DNA of 64,000 nucleotides. It comes from Parabacteroides sp900760525 (lineage in GTDB: Bacteria > Bacteroidota > Bacteroidia > Bacteroidales > Tannerellaceae). Made by a program: the position numbers and the translations under genes. This document shows, in pieces, positions 45,441 through 54,611 of the stretch. A model generated the notes under the pieces. The model saw only the letters and a list, made by a program, of their open reading frames with translations. It searched no databases and had not been told where the DNA came from. Every line of letters begins with the position of its first letter. Position 1 is the stretch's first letter. Location of the stretch: NCBI RefSeq assembly GCF_049860805.1, contig NZ_CP187555.1:496001-560000 (forward strand), read 5' to 3'.

Positions 45441-46079
45441 ATGAAGAAGATACATCCGATAGAAGCGTTGATAGAGCAAGGGGAGCACCAACAACTTGAT
45501 TTTAAGTTCGAAGTGAGCGACAGCAAGAAGATTGCGCGTACGCTGAGTGCTTTTGCCAATACTGACGGCGGACGCCTCTTGATAGGTGTGAAAGATAATG
45601 GGAATATCTCCGGTGTCCGAAGCGAGGAAGAATATTATATGATCGAGGCGGCCTCCAAGATGTACACCCGTCCGGAAGTCCCTTTTGAGGCAACTCGTTG
45701 GGAGGTGAACGGCAAGACGGTTCTCGAGGTCTATATTGCCCCCAGTCCGGACAAACCGTATACCGCTCCCGATAAGGATGATAAGTTCAAAGCCTATATC
45801 AGAGTCGCCGATGAAAATATATTGGCAAATGAAGTGTTGGTACTTGCCTGGCAGAAGAAGCATAAACCCGACGGGACCTTATTGAAGATAAGCAAACCCG
45901 TAGAACGTTTGTTTGCTTATCTGGAGGATCATCCTCATATCAATATCAGTCAGTTCTGCCGTATCGGGCGGATCAATTATTACACGGCGAAAAATATTAT
46001 AAGCGACCTGCTGGCTATGAACGCCCTGCAATACATTGTAATAGACAAGCGCATCTTATATCAACGCGTCCCCGCATAG
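45441..46079 (+). CDS. AlbA_2 (Schlafen-type) DNA-binding domain protein
   Basis: Residues 10-130 form an AlbA_2 domain: EHQQLDFKFEVSDSKKIARTLSAFANTDGGRLLIGVKDNGNISGV, and later AYIRVADENILA. The C-terminal 70 residues (ISQFCRIGRINYYTAKNIISDLLAMNAL) look like a winged helix. Such proteins are annotated as putative ATP-binding or transcriptional regulators. At 212 residues it is a short version. It is divergent from the antiporter and convergent with nfeD, with no operon partner. Confidence 0.8.
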   Translation: MKKIHPIEALIEQGEHQQLDFKFEVSDSKKIARTLSAFANTDGGRLLIGVKDNGNISGVRSEEEYYMIEAASKMYTRPEVPFEATRWEVNGKTVLEVYIAPSPDKPYTAPDKDDKFKAYIRVADENILANEVLVLAWQKKHKPDGTLLKISKPVERLFAYLEDHPHINISQFCRIGRINYYTAKNIISDLLAMNALQYIVIDKRILYQRVPA

Positions 46080-46110
46080 AGGCGCCTTTTGTTGAGGTCG
46101 TCCGTGTATG

Positions 46111-47493
46111 TTAAAGGTCTTCAACATAAACCTGTGCATTCTCGAAACGGATAACCTTAACCTTGCGTCCTTTTTCTATAAAGCCGGATTCGGAAACCCC
46201 GTCATAATATTCCCCGTCGATCGATACCTTTCCGGAAGGACGTAATACGGTAGCCGCTATTCCCTCTTTTCCGACCAGCGAAGATAAATCAGGAGATGAT
46301 ATCGCATCTTTCAAATCCGTATTCAGCGCGACTTTCCGGAACATACCCCGGTGCCCGATCTTATTGGATAACCAGATCATCAACCCGAAGCCAGCCACTA
46401 ACCCGACCAGCACCGTCAATGTCGCTTCTCCGATCTCTTGACTGCTCACTCCTTCAAAATCGAAGTTGTCATTATTCAATAAGCCCATTACCAGGCCGCC
46501 GATAACCAATATGATACCGCTTATTCCGGCAACACCGAATCCCGGAATGACAAAGATTTCGACCGCGAGCAACAAAACCCCGATGACAAAGACCAAAATT
46601 TCCCAGTTTGCAGCCAGCCCGTCTATATAAAGCGGAGCAAAATAGAGGATCGCCGCCAGCAAGGCAGCCGCAGAAGGAAAGCCCAGCCCTGGCGTTTGCA
46701 TTTCAAAATAAATACCGCCGATGATAATAATGATCAGAATGGACTGAAAAATCGGGTTCATCAAAAATCCTTTTAAATCATCCTGCCAACTGGGGGTATA
46801 ACTTTTCATTTCATAATCTTTATATCCTAAGTATTGCGTGATAACTTCGTCCGGACTTTCTGCTAATCCGTCGCAATAACCCCACTTTTGGGCCTCCTGC
46901 GCTGTGAATGTAAGGACTTTTCCGGTATCTATCAGGTTCGGAATGGCAACCCGTTCGTCGACCATTGCTTCGGCTATCATCGGATCTCGTTTCCACTTAT
47001 ATAAAGTGTCGTTCTTTTGTATGATTGTATCCTGCCCGTGTGCTTCGGCTGTCGAGCGCATCATAGAGCGCATATAGGATTGGTATTTGTCCGGCATCGC
47101 TGCACCCGTTTGGTTCACGACGGTGGCTGCTCCGATATTGGCGCCTTTCCGCATATAAATTTTTTTACAGGCGATGGAGATGAGTGCCCCGGCAGAAGCG
47201 GCATTGTTGTCGATAAAGACATAAACAGGGATGGGGCTATATAAAATAGCCGTACGCATCGAATCTGCCGCATCCACTTGACCGCCGTATGTGTTCATAT
47301 GGATCAGAACTGCGTCTGCCCCCAATGTGTTCGCTTCCGCTAAACCGTTACTGAGATACAGGCGTGTGGTGTTGCTGATCTCTTTTTTTATATCGATTTT
47401 GTATACTAACGGGCGCGAAACGTCTGCCGCTGATATAAATGGGGCCATCTGGACCAATATGACAGCTAAAAAAAGTCCTAATTTTTTCTTCAT
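46111..47493 (-). CDS. NfeD family membrane-bound serine protease homologue
   Basis: A signal peptide leads to a ClpP-like/SppA-like protease domain: LIHMNTYGGQVDAADSM, then FIDNNAASAGALIS with the nucleophile Ser about 100, and a candidate catalytic Lys in MPDKYQSYMRS. Four or five membrane helices follow (about 245-390). A C-terminal OB-fold NfeD domain (LVGKEGIAATVLRPSGKVSIDGEYYD) ends the 460 residues. This is the long NfeD1b architecture, thought to act in membrane quality control with stomatin-like partners. None is adjacent. Confidence 0.88.
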   Translation of the reverse strand: MKKKLGLFLAVILVQMAPFISAADVSRPLVYKIDIKKEISNTTRLYLSNGLAEANTLGADAVLIHMNTYGGQVDAADSMRTAILYSPIPVYVFIDNNAASAGALISIACKKIYMRKGANIGAATVVNQTGAAMPDKYQSYMRSMMRSTAEAHGQDTIIQKNDTLYKWKRDPMIAEAMVDERVAIPNLIDTGKVLTFTAQEAQKWGYCDGLAESPDEVITQYLGYKDYEMKSYTPSWQDDLKGFLMNPIFQSILIIIIIGGIYFEMQTPGLGFPSAAALLAAILYFAPLYIDGLAANWEILVFVIGVLLLAVEIFVIPGFGVAGISGIILVIGGLVMGLLNNDNFDFEGVSSQEIGEATLTVLVGLVAGFGLMIWLSNKIGHRGMFRKVALNTDLKDAISSPDLSSLVGKEGIAATVLRPSGKVSIDGEYYDGVSESGFIEKGRKVKVIRFENAQVYVEDL

Positions 47494-47660
47494 TTTATAT
47501 TATTCTCCATCTCTTTTACATGTCGTACGAATTTGTAATATACATGTTGTAAATTTTGTATTTTAGTTGCTTGAAAACTTGTAAATACTACTCATTTTCA
47601 GGGCTATTTGTTATAAATGTATTAAGTTACGATTTTTAATATTAATAATCATCAAACCGT

Positions 47661-47690
47661 ATTGTAATTAGAATATTATTCTTACATTTG
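47661..47690 (+). promoter_or_regulatory. Promoter of the sigma factor gene
   Basis: ATTG (47661-47664) is followed after 18 nt by TACATTTG (47683-47690). Confidence 0.6.
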
Positions 47691-47756
47691 TAATGTCCTT
47701 CAATGCTGGAGGATAATACTAAACCGGTATTAAACCTTATAAAAAAGTTAGTAATT

Positions 47757-48266
47757 ATGAACGCGTTGCAATTTCAGAAAAAATTATTGAGCATGCAAGA
47801 AAATATGATGAATTTTGCTCTTATGCTCACTGCCAACAGGGATGACGCCCAGGATTTGATGCAGGATACAACGCTGAAGGTTTTAGACAATCAGGAAAAG
47901 TTTGTAGACAATATTAATTTCAAAGGATGGGTCTTGACCGTGATGCGTAATATTTTTATAAATAATTACCATAAAATCGTTCGTACCCAGACCGTGGTTG
48001 ATCAGGGGGTCGATTTGTATAATTTGGATGTCGTGAATGACTCAGGCTTTGATTCTCCGGACGGTGCTTATCAAATTAAAGAAATTACAAAGGCGATAAA
48101 TAGCCTGAATGATGAGTTGAAAATACCGTTCTCTATGTTTTTGAGTGGCTACAAGTATAATGAGATCGCTGAAAAGCTTTGTGTTCCTCTGGGTACGGTT
48201 AAGAGTCGCATCTTCTTCGCCCGTCAGGAATTGCAGAAAGTCTTGAAAGATTTCCATCAGAGATGA
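47757..48266 (+). CDS. ECF-type RNA polymerase sigma factor
   Basis: The ATG at 47757 (MNALQFQKKLLSMQ) is preferred. An in-frame ATG at 47703 would sit only about 6 nt after the predicted transcription start. Region 2 is at about residues 20-75 (TANRDDAQDLMQDTTLKVLDN, FKGWVLTVMRNIFINNYHK). Region 4 is at about 115-160 (FLSGYKYNEIAEKLCVPLGTVKSRIFFARQEL). No anti-sigma factor gene is adjacent, which fits the small stand-alone sigma factors of Bacteroidetes. The regulon is unknown. Confidence 0.88.
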   Translation: MNALQFQKKLLSMQENMMNFALMLTANRDDAQDLMQDTTLKVLDNQEKFVDNINFKGWVLTVMRNIFINNYHKIVRTQTVVDQGVDLYNLDVVNDSGFDSPDGAYQIKEITKAINSLNDELKIPFSMFLSGYKYNEIAEKLCVPLGTVKSRIFFARQELQKVLKDFHQR

Positions 48267-48292
48267 GGTGAAGTTTAAAATAAATATGAAAA

Positions 48293-48335
48293 AAATAAAC
48301 GGGGGCATCCGATGGGTGCTCCCGTTTATTTTTAT
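48293..48335 (+). terminator. Terminator after the sigma factor gene
   Basis: Arms 48293-48308 and 48313-48331 form a long stem (AAATAAACGGG with CCCGTTTATTT) followed by T-rich sequence. Confidence 0.75.
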
Positions 48336-48343
48336 TACTTTTG
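48336..48343 (+). promoter_or_regulatory. -7 element for the threonine aldolase gene
   Basis: TACTTTTG, 20 bp before the ATG, directly after the preceding terminator. Confidence 0.55.
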
Positions 48344-48363
48344 GCGCAAAATAGTAAACAGAA

Positions 48364-49407
48364 ATGAGAAGTTTTGCAAGTGATAACAATTCAGGTGTTC
48401 ATCCTTTGGTAATGGATGCCGTGATTCAGGCGAACGATAATCATGCAGTAGGATATGGCGACGATCCCTGGACCGCAGCAGCTACTGTGAAGATAAAAGA
48501 AGTGTTTGGCGAAATGGCATCGCCTTTTTTTGTTTTTAACGGGACGGGGGCGAACTCTGTTGCTTTGCAGGCGGTAACACGTCCGTTTAATAGTATTTTG
48601 TGCGCTGAAACGGCTCATATCAATGTGGATGAGTGTGGTGCTCCGGCCCGTATGACCGGCTGCGCTGTCGTGACGATTCCGACTCCGGACGGGAAATTGA
48701 CGCCGGAGTTGATCAAGCCTCGTCTGCATAATTTCGGTGTCTGCCATCATTCGCAGCCGAAAGCGGTTTATATTTCACAAGTTTCCGAGTTGGGAACGAT
48801 TTATACGGTCGAAGAAGTCAAGGCGATTGCCGATCTGTTGCATTCTTATAATATGTATTTGCACATGGACGGAGCACGCCTGGCAAATGCCTGTGCTTAT
48901 CTGAATTGTTCGATGCGGGAGGTGACGGTCGATGCCGGAGTGGATATCCTTAGTTTCGGGGGAACTAAAAATGGGATGATGATGGGAGAAGCTGTCGTTT
49001 CTTTCCGTCCGGAGATAACCGGGAATTTGCAGTACTTCAGAAAACAATCTGCCCAATTGGCCTCCAAGTTGCGTTATCTTTCCTGCCAGTTTATCCCTTA
49101 TCTGGAAAATAACCTGTGGCTGGAAAATGCACGGAAAGCTAACAATAGCGCCTATCGTCTGGCTGAAGCCTTGAAAAAGTATCCGCAAATCCGGTTTACC
49201 CAGAAAATAGAATCCAACCAGCTTTTCTTTACGATCCCCACAGAACCGTTGAAGAAACTGCAAGAAAAATATTTCTTCTATATGTGGAATGAAGAAGCCA
49301 ACGAAGCCCGTTTGGTAACTTCCTGGGACACGACGGAGGAAGATATTAATGATATGATACGGACGTTGGATGTCGTATTTAAAGAAACTCCTTCATCCTT
49401 ATTGTAA
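48364..49407 (+). CDS. Low-specificity threonine aldolase family, PLP-dependent
   Basis: A fold-type I PLP enzyme of 347 residues. FNGTGANSVALQAV binds the PLP phosphate, MDGARLANA carries the PLP-N1 Asp, and LSFGGTKNGMMMGE holds the Schiff-base Lys. This is the beta-eliminating lyase/threonine aldolase pattern. It would cleave L-threonine or allo-threonine to glycine and acetaldehyde. It is monocistronic, with its own promoter directly after a terminator. Confidence 0.88.
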   Translation: MRSFASDNNSGVHPLVMDAVIQANDNHAVGYGDDPWTAAATVKIKEVFGEMASPFFVFNGTGANSVALQAVTRPFNSILCAETAHINVDECGAPARMTGCAVVTIPTPDGKLTPELIKPRLHNFGVCHHSQPKAVYISQVSELGTIYTVEEVKAIADLLHSYNMYLHMDGARLANACAYLNCSMREVTVDAGVDILSFGGTKNGMMMGEAVVSFRPEITGNLQYFRKQSAQLASKLRYLSCQFIPYLENNLWLENARKANNSAYRLAEALKKYPQIRFTQKIESNQLFFTIPTEPLKKLQEKYFFYMWNEEANEARLVTSWDTTEEDINDMIRTLDVVFKETPSSLL

Positions 49408-49515
49408 AAAACGATTTATTTAACGTTTGGAGAACTTGATGCTGGAAAGATTCAGCAGCTTGTTTTTTGAGAGTAAAAACGGATCTTTTTCATCTATTTG
49501 CCGTTTTTCCGGGAT

Positions 49516-49614
49516 GACGACCGTCTTTATTGCCGTGAAGATTGACTTTGCCGCCATGAAGACGGTCGTCATTACTCATGATCCCGGCAGCTCACGGCGA
49601 CGAAGACGGTCGTC
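49516..49614. repeat. Three-copy inverted motif downstream of threonine aldolase
   Basis: GACGACCGTCTT (49516-49527) is repeated in inverse orientation at 49559-49570 and 49603-49614. The outermost CCGGGAT/ATCCCGG also pair, giving alternative hairpins. The remainder of 49408-50100 holds no gene that I can support. Confidence 0.6.
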
Positions 49615-50105
49615 ATGGGAAAGTTCTGCGCACCTCATGGTAGAGAGACCTGAAAAAACTTTTGGCGTAAACGGGAGTGGACCTGTTCTTGTTTGTAAAT
49701 ATTCGATTCTCCGAGAGTTTAGGTTTAACATTTTGTTCTATTATTTGTGACCAGACCGACAAAACGAATCTGCTATCAGAATGAGGTGCCTGCCTCATGA
49801 ACCCTGTTGTCATTCGGAATATACCTGATCCGAACAAAATGTAAGTTCAAAATAGACTGAAGTTTCAGATGAAATAGAAAAATACCGGAATTTGGGGTTA
49901 TTGTGTACTTTAACAATAAGAGGGTCTGATTCTACATATAATACTATTTCCGGTTAGTTTGTTGTTGTGTGAGTAATTTTACTCTTTGTTTTTTAGACGG
50001 TTAAATGTTTTGTATGCGCTCATTTTCCTGATGGGCGTTTGAAAATTGCGTCAATTTTCGTGTAAGATTGCGCCGTCTCTCCTCACGGTAGAGCTCTTTC
50101 AAACC

Positions 50106-50113
50106 TAATTTTG
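50106..50113 (+). promoter_or_regulatory. -7 element for the 50155 gene
   Basis: TAATTTTG, 41 bp before the ATG at 50155. A -33 box is not evident. Confidence 0.4.
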
Positions 50114-50154
50114 CTGGTAAAGAAATCAGACGTTTCACCTAATCTATTTCGAGT

Positions 50155-50721
50155 ATGGAAGAAGAAAAACTGACGAAGCCCCTGCTTTCTTATGAAGAGG
50201 TGATTGAAGTCATGGACAAGCATATTTCACGCGGTGAACCTGCTGTCTGCGATAAACGGATCGTCTGTGTGGAAAAAGTGGCTGAACAAATGGATGAGGA
50301 TCGTAAAAAAGGGAGATCATACTGCAGAAAAGTTTTTCTCTTTTATCGGAGATTCATGAAAAAGTCATTAATCGCATTTATGTTTATCGCGAGCTTCCTG
50401 ATTATGACGGCTTGCGGCGGACCACCTGTCGATAAGGCATTGAAGAAAGTGGACGCTTCAATCGAAAAACTTGAAAAAATCCAGAAGAAAGGTGGCAAAT
50501 TGAACAAGGAAGAACTTGATGCCTTAGGGAAAGAATTGGAAGAACCGATCGAAACATTGAAAAAGGCAGTTGAAAACGATGAGGTCGGTGGACTTACCAA
50601 AATAAAAATTGTCACGAAGTTGGGTAAGTGGGCGGTACTGGCTGTGATCGGTATCATCAATGCTGTAAACGGGCGGGCGAAGGAACTCCCACTCATCGGT
50701 AAATACCGTATCCTGAAGTAG
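50155..50721 (+). CDS. Composite ORF: polar N-terminal segment in frame with a small lipoprotein
   Basis: The frame runs 188 codons from the ATG at 50155. An internal ATG at 50356 begins a standard lipoprotein signal (MKKSLIAFMFIASFLIMTACGG). The most likely product is therefore a 121-residue lipoprotein with a coiled-coil-like Lys/Glu region (KALKKVDASIEKLEKIQKKG) and a hydrophobic C-terminal helix. The first 67 codons (TKPLLSYEEVIEVMDKHISR) look coding but the last dozen before the internal ATG do not. This may be a fused remnant or an upstream leader ORF. The function is not recognised. Confidence 0.5.
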   Translation: MEEEKLTKPLLSYEEVIEVMDKHISRGEPAVCDKRIVCVEKVAEQMDEDRKKGRSYCRKVFLFYRRFMKKSLIAFMFIASFLIMTACGGPPVDKALKKVDASIEKLEKIQKKGGKLNKEELDALGKELEEPIETLKKAVENDEVGGLTKIKIVTKLGKWAVLAVIGIINAVNGRAKELPLIGKYRILK

Positions 50722-50864
50722 TTTACAGGTTTTGATTCTTAATTGTCAATTATCGATATGACAATAAAAAAATATTTTTCAAAACATTACAGTTTGGCTG
50801 GATCGAGTTAGGATCGTTGTAGAAACTGTGGGATGCAGCTCGCATGAGCAACGATTCAGATTAT

Positions 50865-50920
50865 ATCTTGTACAAGTCGGCTATTTAGAAAATAGGACGG
50901 CTTGTGCAAGATGTTTTTTA
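50865..50920 (+). terminator. Terminator-like long hairpin upstream of the invertible region
   Basis: Arms beginning ATCTTG (50865) and ending CAAGAT (50912) form an approximately 20-bp imperfect stem with loop AGA, followed by GTTTTTTATT. It would insulate the switch region from upstream transcription. Another hairpin-forming stretch precedes it (about 50808-50857). Confidence 0.65.
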
Positions 50921-50966
50921 TTGATATACATGTTAGTATATAGTAATATTAAGATGATAGAAATAT

Positions 50967-51280
50967 TGTAGTTCTTGCAGAACTATGTCCAATTATGAAA
51001 CAAATATTAAATGTAAGGGCGTATATGGAACCGGATATAGCTTTTGTTGAACTAACAAAAAATCAGCAAAAGAAGGATAAAGTATCAATTCGTTACTTTT
51101 TACTGTTTAAATTATTTTTTTGATTAAATATTGCTGATATTTGATTTATTCCTATATTTGCAAGTGTATTAACAACTACTTGTTATTAATCACAAATATT
51201 AATCTGGTTAATAAAGAAAGGTTAGAGTAGAGTAGCGATTTGTTGCATTTCTATTTTACCATAGTTCTGCAAGAACTACA
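50967..51280. promoter_or_regulatory. Probable invertible promoter segment (phase switch) before SusC
   Basis: 21-bp perfect inverted repeats at 50967-50987 and 51260-51280 (core TAGTTCTTGCAGAACTA, itself a near-palindrome) flank 272 bp. The segment contains one full consensus promoter pointing at the SusC gene. This is the architecture of Bacteroidales invertible promoters controlling surface loci. No recombinase gene lies in this window. Confidence 0.75.
51131..51160 (+). promoter_or_regulatory. Consensus promoter inside the invertible segment, ON orientation
   Basis: TTG (51131-51133) is separated by exactly 19 nt from TATATTTG (51153-51160). It directs transcription through the right inverted repeat into the SusC gene. 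Confidence 0.8.
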
Positions 51281-51332
51281 GTCTTTTGATATTAAATTTT
51301 TTGTAATTCTAATATTAATAAAAAAAGTGTCT

Positions 51333-54300
51333 ATGAAACGAGTATTTTACTTTATGTTGTGCTTGATATCAAGTATAAACATACTATTAGCTCAGGATAG
51401 CAAGATAACGGGAACCGTTATTTTTGCTGAAGACAATGAACCCGTGATTGGGGCGGCAGTTGTTGTAAGAGGAACGCAAATCGGAACTGTTACGAACATG
51501 GATGGAGTCTTTACTCTGGATGTTCCGGTTTCAGCCAAAACGTTAGTCATATCTTATTTAGGTATGAAAACACAAGAGGTAGCTATCAAAGATGGAATCA
51601 AGGTGATTCTCCAGTCCGATTCGCAAAGCCTTGATGAAGTCGTAGTAACGGCTATGGGTTTAACCCGTGAAAAAAAATCATTGGGATATGCGATCCAGGA
51701 AGTGGGGGCCGAAGATTTGACAAAGGTAGGGCAGCTTAACGTGACGAGCGCTTTATCCGGAAAAGTAGCAGGCGTGCAAGTCAACCAGTTCGGTGGTGGA
51801 GTAGGTGCATCATCACGTATTTCCATCCGTGGAAACTCCTCTTTGCAGAATGACCAGCAACCGTTGATCGTTGTCGACGGTGTTCCGATCTCGAACGATA
51901 CGCAACGTACGGGAGACAATACGTATAATGGTGTGGACTACGGTTCGGGGCTGAACGATATCAATCCTGAAGATATAGAAACCATGACCGTGCTGAAAGG
52001 CGGATCTGCCGCTCTTTATGGAATGCGGGCAGGTAACGGCGTTATCCTTATTACGACAAAATCGGGTAAAAAATCAGGCGGTATAAAAGTCTCTTACGAC
52101 GGAAGCGTTACTGTCGACCGGATTTCCAACCTCCCTAAATTACAAAACTCATACGGCCAGGGTAACAACGGTGACGAATATCATTGGAAGGCCAATCATC
52201 CGGAGCTTTCTTACCAGGAATACGCCGAACAGTATGGTTTCAACTGGGTGGACGGTTCGAATGGTATCAATGACTTCTACGACGAGTCATGGGGACCGCG
52301 TCTCGACGCCGGTTTGAACCTCGTGCAATATGACAGTAATGGCCAGAAAGCACCATGGGTGTCCAATCCGGATAACGTAAAAGAATTTTTCAGGACAGGC
52401 GTTTCGCAGAACCATACGATCTCCGTTACCGCCAGTTCAGAAAAAGCGACGACCCGTGCCTCCCTGTCTTACCGTGGCCAGAACGGTACGGTTCCCAACA
52501 CGGACCAGAAGCGCTATTCCGCCATGCTGAATACTTCGATCAAGCTAAGTAAATACTTGACATATGACTTGAGTACCAGTTATACACGTACACAGAGCGA
52601 CAACCTCGTCGGACAGGGTTATGGCGGCAATAACCCGATCAACTCACTGTTCGCCTGGTCAGGACGCCAGATCAATATGAAATCATTGGAAGCAAACTGG
52701 GATCAGAAAGATGCTTCCGGCAATTATACCTATTATAACTGGAATACGAACTACCATATGAACCCGTATTTCACCGTAAACGAGAACACGAACAGCTACA
52801 AACGCGACCGCGTGTTCGGCAAGACCTCCTTATTCTACCAACCGTTTGAATTTTTAAAATTCGAAGGCCGCGCCGGTCTCGATTACTACAATGCAACAGC
52901 ATTCGAGCGCCATTACATCGACCGTAGCGATTATCCGAAGGGAGGTTTCAAGCAGACGAATCAAGGTAATACGGAATTGAACTTGGATTTTATCGCCAGC
53001 TTCAATAAAACCTTCGGACAATTCAATATCACCGGTATGGCCGGAGCCAATTACCGCGATGTATCATGGGATAAGACCATCTTTGGCGCCAATGAGCTGA
53101 CTGTACCGGGAGTTTATACGATTGCGAACAAGAACGGCGATGCCTTGACCGAGATGGACCACAGCCATATCCGTTCCAACTCCGTTTATGCCAGTGCATC
53201 GGTCGGCTGGAAGAACCAATTGTATGCCGACTTCAGTGCCCGTAACGACTGGAGTTCGACGATCAAAGAAGCATTCTTCTACCCTTCGGTCAGCTTAAGT
53301 TGGATCGCAACGGAGTCGTTGCCATGGCTGAAAGGCGATGGAGATATCCTGAGCTTCCTGAAGCTGCGTGCGGGATGGGCTGAAATCGGTAATGCAACGA
53401 ATGCCTACCGCAACCGCGCCTATTACCAACTGTATACGGACGGTTCGTTCAATGGTGTGGCACAGATTTATAAAAGTACGATATATCCGAATGAAAACCT
53501 GAAGCCCGAAAGCATCAAATCTTGGGAAATCGGTGCCGAGTTCGGGTTCCTGAACGATCGCCTGCACTTCGACGTGGCTTATTATAACAAAAGTACGAGC
53601 GATCAGATCCTGAACGTAACGACTCCTTATTCGACTGGCTATTCTTCCATGCTGATCAACGCCGGCGAGATCCAGAACAAAGGAGTCGAAATCCAACTGA
53701 GTGGCGACATCCTTCAAAATAAAAACGGTTTGAACTGGACCAGCACATTCAACTTCTCAAAAGACAACAGCAAGGTTATCGAACTTTATCCTGCCATGGA
53801 TCTGAACACATACGGGATCGGTTGGACCTGGGGAGTCGCAACCCAGGCTATCGAAGGGCAGAAATGGGGTTCGCTGGTCGGAACCGGCTTTAATCGCATC
53901 CAGCAGGAAGATGTAGACAAAGGACTTGCCACGAAAGACCAGATCGGCGCTATCAAAGTCAATTCGAAAGGTCTCGCACAGACGAAGAGCGGCGTGAACT
54001 TCGGCAATGTAACGCCAGATTTTATGATCAACTGGCGGAACGAGTTTTCAATTAAGAATTTCAACTTCGGATTCCTGCTCGACCTGCGTATCGGAGGCGA
54101 TATATGGTCGCAGACTATGGCGCACGGTTACACGGCAGGTACTTCGGTCGTGACAGCCGAGGGCGGCATCCGCGAACGCTCGATCGTAGGTGGTGTAGAC
54201 GTTATGCAGGACCAAAAATTCGTTATGCAGGATGCCAGCGGCAATTGGGTTACAAATACGATCGAAACGGATGCGTACAGCTGGTTTAAAAACGATGTTT

Positions 54301-54581
54301 CCGAATATTATACCTTCGACGGTTCCTACCTGAAACTTCGCGAAGCATATATCTCTTACGCTTTGCCGAAAAACTGGCTTGTACGGACACGTTATATCAG
54401 CGCCGCCACGGTATCGCTCACCGGCAACAATCTGGCGTTGCTTTGGGTGCATAAATCAAATAAGATGCGTATCGATCCGGAGACGGGAGGCGTGTCGAGC
54501 GATAGCCGCGGTATAGGTTTCGAACAATCATCCGTTCCTACTTCAAGAAGCTTCGGATTGAAAGTGAATTTGACATTCTAA
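51333..54581 (+). CDS. SusC/RagA family TonB-linked outer-membrane protein
   Basis: The start is taken as the ATG at 51333 (MKRVFYFMLCLISSINILLAQ). Earlier codons of the frame lie across the inverted repeat and are unlikely to be used. Then come a carboxypeptidase-D-like domain (ITGTVIFAEDNEPVIGAAVVVRG), a TonB plug with QPLIVVDGVPI and ALYGMRAGNGVILITTKSG, and a 22-strand-type barrel ending RSFGLKVNLTF. It forms the channel of a SusCD nutrient importer with the next gene. Expression is probably phase-variable. No glycosidase is nearby to indicate the substrate. Confidence 0.95.
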   Translation: MKRVFYFMLCLISSINILLAQDSKITGTVIFAEDNEPVIGAAVVVRGTQIGTVTNMDGVFTLDVPVSAKTLVISYLGMKTQEVAIKDGIKVILQSDSQSLDEVVVTAMGLTREKKSLGYAIQEVGAEDLTKVGQLNVTSALSGKVAGVQVNQFGGGVGASSRISIRGNSSLQNDQQPLIVVDGVPISNDTQRTGDNTYNGVDYGSGLNDINPEDIETMTVLKGGSAALYGMRAGNGVILITTKSGKKSGGIKVSYDGSVTVDRISNLPKLQNSYGQGNNGDEYHWKANHPELSYQEYAEQYGFNWVDGSNGINDFYDESWGPRLDAGLNLVQYDSNGQKAPWVSNPDNVKEFFRTGVSQNHTISVTASSEKATTRASLSYRGQNGTVPNTDQKRYSAMLNTSIKLSKYLTYDLSTSYTRTQSDNLVGQGYGGNNPINSLFAWSGRQINMKSLEANWDQKDASGNYTYYNWNTNYHMNPYFTVNENTNSYKRDRVFGKTSLFYQPFEFLKFEGRAGLDYYNATAFERHYIDRSDYPKGGFKQTNQGNTELNLDFIASFNKTFGQFNITGMAGANYRDVSWDKTIFGANELTVPGVYTIANKNGDALTEMDHSHIRSNSVYASASVGWKNQLYADFSARNDWSSTIKEAFFYPSVSLSWIATESLPWLKGDGDILSFLKLRAGWAEIGNATNAYRNRAYYQLYTDGSFNGVAQIYKSTIYPNENLKPESIKSWEIGAEFGFLNDRLHFDVAYYNKSTSDQILNVTTPYSTGYSSMLINAGEIQNKGVEIQLSGDILQNKNGLNWTSTFNFSKDNSKVIELYPAMDLNTYGIGWTWGVATQAIEGQKWGSLVGTGFNRIQQEDVDKGLATKDQIGAIKVNSKGLAQTKSGVNFGNVTPDFMINWRNEFSIKNFNFGFLLDLRIGGDIWSQTMAHGYTAGTSVVTAEGGIRERSIVGGVDVMQDQKFVMQDASGNWVTNTIETDAYSWFKNDVSEYYTFDGSYLKLREAYISYALPKNWLVRTRYISAATVSLTGNNLALLWVHKSNKMRIDPETGGVSSDSRGIGFEQSSVPTSRSFGLKVNLTF

Positions 54582-54611
54582 TTAATCACATCAAAAAAAA
54601 TAGCTAAAATT

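Noticed and set aside
49516..49570. Second invertible segment
   Set aside because: The inverted 12-mers are only 31 bp apart with no promoter between them. Hairpin formation is the simpler reading.
49427..49750. 107-codon plus-strand ORF after threonine aldolase
   Set aside because: It crosses the inverted-motif element, has atypical composition and no family resemblance.
51240..51332. Extended SusC start using a TTG at 51240
   Set aside because: It would translate through the right inverted repeat of the switch. The ATG at 51333 begins a clean signal peptide.
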